NCBI GenBank assembly: GCA_012269655.1
Contig: JAAXJV010000131.1
Coordinates: 1-12,979 of the forward strand
DNA length: 12,979 nt
From: Pseudomonadales bacterium
GTDB lineage: Bacteria; Pseudomonadota; Gammaproteobacteria; Pseudomonadales; Litorivicinaceae
Direction: 5' to 3'
Both the position numbers and the translations under genes were made by a program. Below, piece after piece: positions 7,855 through 12,979 of the stretch. Position 1 is the first letter of the stretch; every line of letters starts with the position of its first letter. Below the pieces are notes generated by a model. That model did not search any database and was not told where the DNA came from. It saw only the letters and a list, made by a program, of their open reading frames with translations.

Positions 7855-8604
7855 ATGGCCTTCATTCGGACACCGAAAATTCACTCCAAAGCATCCAGCC
7901 GAAACCTGTCGCTGTGGTTTACGACGCAAGCCGGGCAGGCCTTGCTGGACGAGCAACGGGCGCTGTTGAGCCATAGTTTTCGACGCTTGTTTTGTCCATT
8001 GATGATCCAAGTGGGTGGGCCGGTTGACCTGATTTCAGATAGCTCGGCAGGACGTAAAATATGGGTGGTTTCGGATACCAAAGGCGCCAGTCAATCTCCT
8101 CAACTTGAGGGGTGGAGCGCGCAGCTTCCGATTGCCAGCAACAGTGCGGATGCCATCTTGCTGCATCATGCGCTGGACGTAACTCGGCATCCGCAGGCGG
8201 TGCTTCGCGAGGCGGTACGAGTGCTCCGGCCTGGTGGGACTCTGTTGGTTCTCGGGTTCAATCCGGCTGGGGCCAGAGGGTTGGCCAGGGCAGTATTGAG
8301 GCAAGGCTCTTGGGTGCGTAAGCGACGTCTAACGGATTGGCTGTCTTTGTTGGGTTGTTCGGTTGAATCCATAGAGCGAGCTGGATATCCGAAAGCCTTG
8401 GCTTGGCTTGGTAAATGGGATTTGCCGGGGGGCGGCTTCTATCTGATGACCGTTAAAAAAGAGCGGCTGATTCCACCCGCCGCGCTCACTCACAGACTTC
8501 GAGGTCGACTACTGGGTTTGGCTGGCCAGCCCCGGCAGGCTCAACTCGGCCGCTCGGTGGCACGCCACCCGAGTAAGGTCATTAAGTTCCAGCGCCGGGA
8601 CTGA
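7855..8604 (+). CDS. YafS-like class I SAM-dependent methyltransferase
   Basis: The 249-aa protein resembles E. coli YafS, a methyltransferase-fold protein of unknown substrate. An N-terminal segment (about 20-55, LWFTTQAGQALLDEQRALL) is typical of this group. The core follows: DAILLHHALDVTRHPQAVLREAVRVL (about 99-124, split here only by position), RPGGTLLVLGFNP (125-137) and DWLSLLG (161-167), then a proline-containing IPPAALT. The glycine-rich SAM motif I is degenerate (IQVGGPVDLI, 51-60), as in relatives. The last 31 residues (219-249) are basic and low in predicted structure, and are encoded antisense to the ABC ATPase gene. The gene commonly neighbours gloB, rnhA and dnaQ. The AGG before the ATG is only 2 bases away, so the ribosome site is poor. 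The substrate is unknown. Confidence 0.85.
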   Translation: MAFIRTPKIHSKASSRNLSLWFTTQAGQALLDEQRALLSHSFRRLFCPLMIQVGGPVDLISDSSAGRKIWVVSDTKGASQSPQLEGWSAQLPIASNSADAILLHHALDVTRHPQAVLREAVRVLRPGGTLLVLGFNPAGARGLARAVLRQGSWVRKRRLTDWLSLLGCSVESIERAGYPKALAWLGKWDLPGGGFYLMTVKKERLIPPAALTHRLRGRLLGLAGQPRQAQLGRSVARHPSKVIKFQRRD

Positions 8605-9504
8605 TCCAGCACAGGCTTCGGTTGCATAGGGACATCGTGTCCGAAACGCGCATCCACTGGGTAGATTAATTGGGCTTGGAACGTCGCCTTCGAGTGGCTT
8701 GAGCGTTTTGGGTCGATCCAAATCAACGGTGGGAATGGCATCCAAAAGTGCCTGGGTGTAGGGGTGTTTGGGTGCTTCGAACAGCGTTTTCGTCGGTGCA
8801 ATTTCGACGATGCGCCCCAGGTACATGACGGCGATCTCGTGGCTCAAGTGTTTCACCACGGCCAAGTCATGGGCAATGAATAACATCGCCAGCCCGCGCT
8901 GACGCTGTAGTTGCATCAGCAGGTTCATAATCTGAGATTGAACACTGACATCTAGCGCACTGACGGGCTCATCACATACCAATAGTTTAGGGTTCAGTGC
9001 GATCGCTCGTGCAATTCCAATGCGTTGGCGTTGTCCGCCAGAAAATTCGTGTGGGTAACGATTGATGGCCTCGGCAGGCAGGCCTACTTGATGCAACAAT
9101 TCCAACACCCACTGATCGCGCTCGGCTTCGCTTCCGAGTCGATGGATTTCAAAGGGCTCGCGCAGTATTCGGCCCACGGTGTGGCGTGCGTTTAGTGCCT
9201 CGTAAGCATCCTGGAAGACCATTTGGGCCTCGCGCCGGAACGCCAAGAGGTCTTGTTTGCTTCGTCCAATCTGAGATTGCCCCTCAAATTCGACGTCGCC
9301 GGCGGTGGGTTGTTCGAGCTGCAATATCGCGCGGCCCAAGGTTGACTTACCACACCCCGATTCACCAACGATGCCCAGCGTCTTGCCCGGGGCGACTTCG
9401 AGCGAAACGCCATTGACCGCTTGCACCCAACCTTTGACTCCGCGCAGTACGCCGCCGCGGATCGCAAATCGTTTTTCAAGGTCCGTGACTTTTAGCAGGC
9501 TCAT
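8509..9504 (-). CDS. Peptide/oligopeptide ABC importer ATPase, OppF/DppF type
   Basis: The 331-aa ABC ATPase has Walker A GESGCGKST (47-55), Q-loop Gln98 (MVFQDAYEALN), signature FSGGQRQR (154-161), Walker B LLVCDE (174-179) and H-loop His212 (AHDLAVV). The C-terminal oligopeptide-transporter extension carries HPYTQALL (247-254) and four cysteines, Cys285, Cys291, Cys298 and Cys315, spaced C-x5-C-x6-C-x16-C. The sequence RFAIRGGVLRGVKGWVQAVNG (11-31, quoted in part: RFAIRGG and VQAVNG) is OppF-like. It would pair with the OppD-type ATPase upstream to power import through the YejE-like permease. The start overlaps the preceding gene as ATGA. The last 31 codons and stop overlap the methyltransferase gene in antisense. 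E. coli Yej systems carry both ATPase halves in one fused YejF. Confidence 0.93.
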   Translation of the reverse strand: MSLLKVTDLEKRFAIRGGVLRGVKGWVQAVNGVSLEVAPGKTLGIVGESGCGKSTLGRAILQLEQPTAGDVEFEGQSQIGRSKQDLLAFRREAQMVFQDAYEALNARHTVGRILREPFEIHRLGSEAERDQWVLELLHQVGLPAEAINRYPHEFSGGQRQRIGIARAIALNPKLLVCDEPVSALDVSVQSQIMNLLMQLQRQRGLAMLFIAHDLAVVKHLSHEIAVMYLGRIVEIAPTKTLFEAPKHPYTQALLDAIPTVDLDRPKTLKPLEGDVPSPINLPSGCAFRTRCPYATEACAGSVPALELNDLTRVACHRAAELSLPGLASQTQ

Positions 9505-10472
9505 AGCGAGACCTCATGACAGGCTAACTCTCGGCCTTGCTTGAATTGGAGTTCTGGTGATTGCTTGCAGCGTTCCGTGACCTGTGGGCAGCGGGTAGAA
9601 AAGCGACAGCCGCGGGGCATATCAAAGGGTGAGGGGACCAGGCCCTCAATCGTGGGTAGTTCTGTAAGGGGCTCTCGATCCAAATGGGGAATGCTGTTGA
9701 ACAGACCGCGGGTGTAAGGGTGTTTGGGGTCTGAGAAAAGGTCGGCAACGCTACCCTGTTCAGCGATCCGGCCAGCATACATGACGGCGACTCGTTCACA
9801 TATTTGAGCGACCACCCCCAGATCGTGGGTGATAAAAATGACAGCCATGCCACGTTCTTTTTGCAGGCGCTGAATCAGTGCGAGGATTTGGGCCTGCACG
9901 GTCACGTCGAGTGCGGTGGTGGGTTCGTCGGCAATCAACAAATCAGGCTCGGCGGATAAGGCCATGGCGATCATCACCCGTTGACGCATGCCGCCGGACA
10001 ACTGATGTGGGTAATCGTTTAATCGTAGTTCAGGTGATGGGATGCCGACGTCGTTGAGCAGTTCAAGTGAACGGGCTTGGACGGCCTTGGGGCTGAGCTC
10101 CGGTGCGTGTAGCGAAATAGACTCAGCCATCTGCTGGTGCAGTCGCTTTACCGGATTTAATGCGGTCATAGCATCCTGGAACACCATGCCAATCCGTGGT
10201 CCGCGGATTTTACGCAGCTCGGCAGGGCTGAGGGCTAACAGGTTTACCCCGTCAAGCAATACCTCACCCTGATCGATCTGACCGCTGGGTTTGGGTAACA
10301 ACCGGGTGATAGCGAGGCTGGTCACGCTTTTGCCGCATCCTGACTCGCCGACCAAGCCGAGGGTTTCGCCTGCATTGAGCTGAAAACTCACCCCATCTAG
10401 CACTGCAGCTCGACCGCGCTCCGTTTCAAAGCTAACGGCCAAGTTGCGTACGTCAAGCAAAGGCTTAGTCAA
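9501..10472 (-). CDS. Peptide/oligopeptide ABC importer ATPase, OppD/DppD type
   Basis: The 323-aa ABC ATPase shows Walker A GESGCGKS (42-49), Q-loop Gln99 (MVFQDAMTALNPV), signature LSGGMRQR (158-165), Walker B LLIADE (178-183) with D-loop ALDV, and H-loop His216 (THDLGVV). The C-terminal extension has HPYTRGL (251-257) and cysteines 289, 295, 302 and 318, the pattern seen where related importers bind an iron-sulfur cluster. The start is TTG at 10472, inside the end of the solute-binding gene (8-bp overlap, TTGACTAA). GGAG at 10481-10484, 8 bases upstream, supports it, and no in-frame ATG nearby fits. The ALNPV and GMRQRV sequences place it in the OppD half rather than OppF. Confidence 0.93.
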   Translation of the reverse strand: MTKPLLDVRNLAVSFETERGRAAVLDGVSFQLNAGETLGLVGESGCGKSVTSLAITRLLPKPSGQIDQGEVLLDGVNLLALSPAELRKIRGPRIGMVFQDAMTALNPVKRLHQQMAESISLHAPELSPKAVQARSLELLNDVGIPSPELRLNDYPHQLSGGMRQRVMIAMALSAEPDLLIADEPTTALDVTVQAQILALIQRLQKERGMAVIFITHDLGVVAQICERVAVMYAGRIAEQGSVADLFSDPKHPYTRGLFNSIPHLDREPLTELPTIEGLVPSPFDMPRGCRFSTRCPQVTERCKQSPELQFKQGRELACHEVSL

Positions 10473-12309
10473 CCTGAGCTCTCCAACGGGTGTTCTCGAT
10501 CAAGACCGGGTCAAAGGGCTGCTCGTCGTCCATGGCCTCTTCGGTCGCTTTCTTCAGATCGCGATCGATCCAGAACAGTCCGCCGGCCACCGGATCAAAC
10601 AGATCGAACAACCCGCCACCGGTTTTAGTGACGTAGTTGTCTTTGGGTAGTTGCATCCAACGCCAGTAACCTAGTCGGGTGTAGGGCACCTGATAGCTGG
10701 GAATCAATGCGCCACGTTCGTGAAGCATGCGCTGGATTTGCTTGGACAGGTCGATTTTCTCGGCCTCATCTTCGCTTGCGCGGTACGCTTCGATCATGCG
10801 ATCCAACTCAGGATCTGCGGTGTTGGTGATGTTATTGGTTCCGGGCTTTTCAGCATTATCGCTGTGATAGTGCTGGCGATACGCAGGGCGCCAGCCGGTT
10901 GACCAACCAGACCAAGCAATCTGATGGCGCTTTTCTTGAGCCTTCTTATAGCTTGCTTGGGGGTCCAGTAGCTCCAATACCAGCTCAACACCGGCTTTGC
11001 GGGCTTCTTCCTTTAAAACCACCAAGCGATCGTTGTGGATCGAGGTGCCGTAGGTCACAGTGAAAGACAAACGCTGCCCTTGATCGTTGATTCGGTAGCC
11101 TTCGCCGTCACGTTCGACAAACCCAGCTTTGGTGAAGTACTGGTCCGCCTTATCCAAATCAAAGGTGCGGGGCTGGATGCTGTTGTCCGAGTATTCGCCG
11201 TATCCGGTGTAGTGCTGTGGCAGACGTTCGTAGTCGTTACGCAGCACCGTCGAGATCATTTTTTGGAAGTTCATACTGTGATGAAGGCCCAGGCGAACAT
11301 TCTGGTCTGCTAACAATGGATCTGCTTGGTTTAAGAATAAACCGCGAGCGGGTTGACGGGTGTCTGTGTAGGCGACTAAACGATGGATGTATCCATTGTC
11401 GTACAGCTCGCCCTTAGCCTTCTGGTGCCACAAATCCGGTAGCACTAAACCGAATAAATCAATTTCACCGCGTTCAAAGAACCGGAATGCCACGTTGTTG
11501 TCTTTGATCACGCGGTAGCGAACGCGGTTGACGTTAAAGCGATTTTCCCACTGTGCAAATTCATCGCCCCACCAATCTTTTTTGCGCTCCAGCTCAACGT
11601 ATTTGCCTTTGCCGCGTTTGATCGACTTTTCAGTGATCTGGTACGGGCCTGTATTGGGCGCGATTTTCCAGTTGTAGTTCAGGACGAAATTGTCATCGAG
11701 CACGTAAAAGTGTTGGGGCGTCGGGCTGATGCTGATGGCCAGTTGCAAGTCAACCGGGGGCTTTTTCACTGCCGAGGTGACCGAGATCGTATGGTCGTCG
11801 TATTTTTTGACGTCCAGGATCTGCTCGCTGTAGTAGTTGTTGTACCAAGGCGCGACGATCTTATCCGAGCGCATGAACTCTAAGGTGTAGATGTAATCGT
11901 CTGCGGTGACCGGTTCGCCGTCGCTCCAGCGGACTTGAGGCCGCAGTTTGTAGTAAATGGTTTTGCCGTCCTCATCGTAAGCCCAGCTATCGGCCAATAC
12001 CGGTACGATGCTTTCATCATTAGCGTTCAGGCCAGTCAGTGACCACTGATTTTCCAGAATGATGCCCCGGGTCGAGCTGTTCGAGTCAGGGCCCACAGTT
12101 CGAAGGGTCAGGGGGTATGCCAAGATATGTTGGCGCACGGTATTGCCTGACTTAGCCTTTGGACTGCCGGTCACGGGTCCTAGGTTGCCGCGTTTCCACT
12201 CCAAGCCTGGTGGTAAGGCATCCAATCCTAAGGCGTCGTATGACAGCGACCAGCTCAGCGGAGCCACGGCGGTGGCGGCGACGAAAAACAGAGACTTGAT
12301 TATTTGCAT
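10465..12309 (-). CDS. Extracellular solute-binding protein family 5 (YejA-like) of an ABC peptide importer
   Basis: From the ATG at 12309 the product is 614 aa. It starts with a Sec signal peptide (MQIIKSLFFVAATAVAPLSW, cleavage probably shortly after). The family-5 binding-protein fold follows, with the hallmark LRPQVRWSDGEPVTADDY at about 122-139, preceded by VLADSWAYDEDGKT. NTGPYQI, DNNVAFRFFERGEIDLF and the length point to the YejA branch, which runs to about 600 aa. It would bind peptides or similar substrates in the periplasm and hand them to the permease; the ligand cannot be read from sequence. AAGGA stands 8 bases before the ATG, and the gene starts 13 bp after the permease stop, which decides this start against a longer reading from 12381 that would overlap the permease and spoil the signal peptide. 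The C-terminal tail is rich in acidic and Trp/Arg residues. Confidence 0.9.
   Translation of the reverse strand: MQIIKSLFFVAATAVAPLSWSLSYDALGLDALPPGLEWKRGNLGPVTGSPKAKSGNTVRQHILAYPLTLRTVGPDSNSSTRGIILENQWSLTGLNANDESIVPVLADSWAYDEDGKTIYYKLRPQVRWSDGEPVTADDYIYTLEFMRSDKIVAPWYNNYYSEQILDVKKYDDHTISVTSAVKKPPVDLQLAISISPTPQHFYVLDDNFVLNYNWKIAPNTGPYQITEKSIKRGKGKYVELERKKDWWGDEFAQWENRFNVNRVRYRVIKDNNVAFRFFERGEIDLFGLVLPDLWHQKAKGELYDNGYIHRLVAYTDTRQPARGLFLNQADPLLADQNVRLGLHHSMNFQKMISTVLRNDYERLPQHYTGYGEYSDNSIQPRTFDLDKADQYFTKAGFVERDGEGYRINDQGQRLSFTVTYGTSIHNDRLVVLKEEARKAGVELVLELLDPQASYKKAQEKRHQIAWSGWSTGWRPAYRQHYHSDNAEKPGTNNITNTADPELDRMIEAYRASEDEAEKIDLSKQIQRMLHERGALIPSYQVPYTRLGYWRWMQLPKDNYVTKTGGGLFDLFDPVAGGLFWIDRDLKKATEEAMDDEQPFDPVLIENTRWRAQVD
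10479..10484 (-). promoter_or_regulatory. Ribosome binding site for the OppD-type ATPase TTG start
   Basis: GGAGAG on the minus strand lies inside the solute-binding gene; its GGAG core ends 8 bases before the TTG at 10472. It supports initiation at this rare start codon. Confidence 0.6.
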
Positions 12310-12322
12310 TATGGGTTCCTTG

Positions 12323-12979
12323 TTATTCGTAAATCGTGTGTTTTTTGGGATCAAAGGCTTCGCGAATGGCCTCACCCACAAAGGTCACCATGACCAATAA
12401 AATGACCAAGGCACTGACGACGGATGTGACGATCCACAACGCATCCAGGTTATCGGTGCCTTGCTTTAATAATTCGCCCCAACTGGGTGTCGGCGGTGGC
12501 AGCCCAAAGCCCAGATAATCCAAGCTGGTCAGGCTGGTAATGCCGCCAGTGATGGAGAAAGGAACAAAAGTAATAATCAGCGACAGCGTATTGGGCAAGA
12601 TGTGCCGAAAAATAATGCGTGTGTTGCTTGCCCCCAGGGATCTGGACGCCATCACGTAATCCCGGGCCGCTTCTTTGTAAGTGGCCGTTCGCATGTACCA
12701 AGTCATGCCCATCCATCCAAACACCACCATCAGCAAAATAAGCAGTCCAAAGCTCGGGGTAATGATCGACGCAATGATCATAATGACGTACAAGAACGGA
12801 ACGTTTGACCATATTTCGATAATGCGTTGAAAGAACAAATCAAAGGCGCCGCCGTAGTAGCCCATGGCACAGCCGACACTGATGCCTACAGCAAAAGTCG
12901 TCACCAATAAGATCAGGCTGAACCAGATCGCGATTCGAAACCCATAAACTAATCGTGCCAAAACATCACGGCCTGCCGT
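12323..12979 (-). CDS. ABC peptide importer permease, YejE-like (partial, N-terminus beyond window)
   Basis: The window holds the last 218 residues. Reading in from the edge gives TAGRDVLARLVYGFRIAIWF, matching the GRDVLAR-YGFR block that precedes the first core helix in YejE, so the true start lies to the right. About four to five hydrophobic helices follow. The inner-membrane permease EAA loop is visible as EAARDYVMASRSLGASNTRI ahead of FRHILPN; it docks on the ATPases. LGFGLPPPTPSWGELL and the C-terminal FVGEAIREAFDPKKH are typical of YejE. E. coli YejE is 341 aa, so about one third is missing. A TTG at 12961 can be read as a start but sits within conserved sequence. A YejB-like second permease is expected upstream, outside the window. 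Confidence 0.92.
   Translation of the reverse strand, partial: TAGRDVLARLVYGFRIAIWFSLILLVTTFAVGISVGCAMGYYGGAFDLFFQRIIEIWSNVPFLYVIMIIASIITPSFGLLILLMVVFGWMGMTWYMRTATYKEAARDYVMASRSLGASNTRIIFRHILPNTLSLIITFVPFSITGGITSLTSLDYLGFGLPPPTPSWGELLKQGTDNLDALWIVTSVVSALVILLVMVTFVGEAIREAFDPKKHTIYE

Noticed and set aside
12310..12381. 24-residue N-terminal extension of the solute-binding protein
   Set aside because: It would overlap the permease end and bury the signal peptide. The ATG at 12309 has a good ribosome site and directly starts the signal peptide.
12336..12808. Plus-strand open frames opposite the permease
   Set aside because: They mirror hydrophobic codons of a clear YejE-like permease and have no independent support.
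1..12979. tRNA or rRNA genes, CRISPR arrays, insertion sequences, phage or defence genes
   Set aside because: I looked on both strands for cloverleaf ends, regularly spaced repeats, terminal inverted repeats, transposase and known defence motifs and found none. Coding density is near complete, and the only non-coding gaps are 89-154, 7772-7854 and a few bases between operon genes.

Overview
This window looks like core chromosome from a gammaproteobacterium. The hupB-ppiD order, a SohB protein that aligns closely with the E. coli one, and an mltD-gloB pair near a yafS-like methyltransferase and near rnhA-dnaQ are all typical of that class. Base composition is moderate and even by eye. I see no mobile element, RNA gene or CRISPR array, and I cannot name a genus.

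Left part (1-4842, + strand): the last 28 codons of a HU DNA-binding protein (hupB) end in a strong intrinsic terminator. A tightly packed run follows: ppiD (membrane-anchored periplasmic chaperone), sohB (inner-membrane serine protease), rnhA (RNase HI), dnaQ (Pol III proofreading subunit) and nudC (Nudix NAD(H)/capped-RNA pyrophosphatase). Neighbours abut or overlap throughout, so this reads as one transcription and translation unit joining envelope protein quality control to replication fidelity and nucleotide housekeeping.

Middle (4822-7795, - strand): a fabI-gloB-mltD operon is transcribed leftward and meets nudC tail to tail with a 21-bp overlap. It encodes enoyl-ACP reductase, hydroxyacylglutathione hydrolase (glyoxalase II) and a LysM-bearing lytic transglycosylase lipoprotein. 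Divergent from fabI, across an 83-bp region holding a dyad and promoter-like hexamers, lies a YafS-like SAM methyltransferase gene.

Right part (8509-12979, - strand): a peptide-type ABC importer operon. In transcription order it has a YejE-like permease (cut by the window edge), a family-5 solute-binding protein, and two separate ATPases of the OppD and OppF types. A second permease probably lies beyond the right edge. The last ATPase gene overlaps the methyltransferase gene by 96 bp in antisense.

I found no convincing undescribed system. The points most worth checking are the 96-bp convergent coding overlap, a divergent NADH-pyrophosphatase signature in NudC, the dyad at the fabI promoter region, and the rearranged but recognisable gene neighbourhood.
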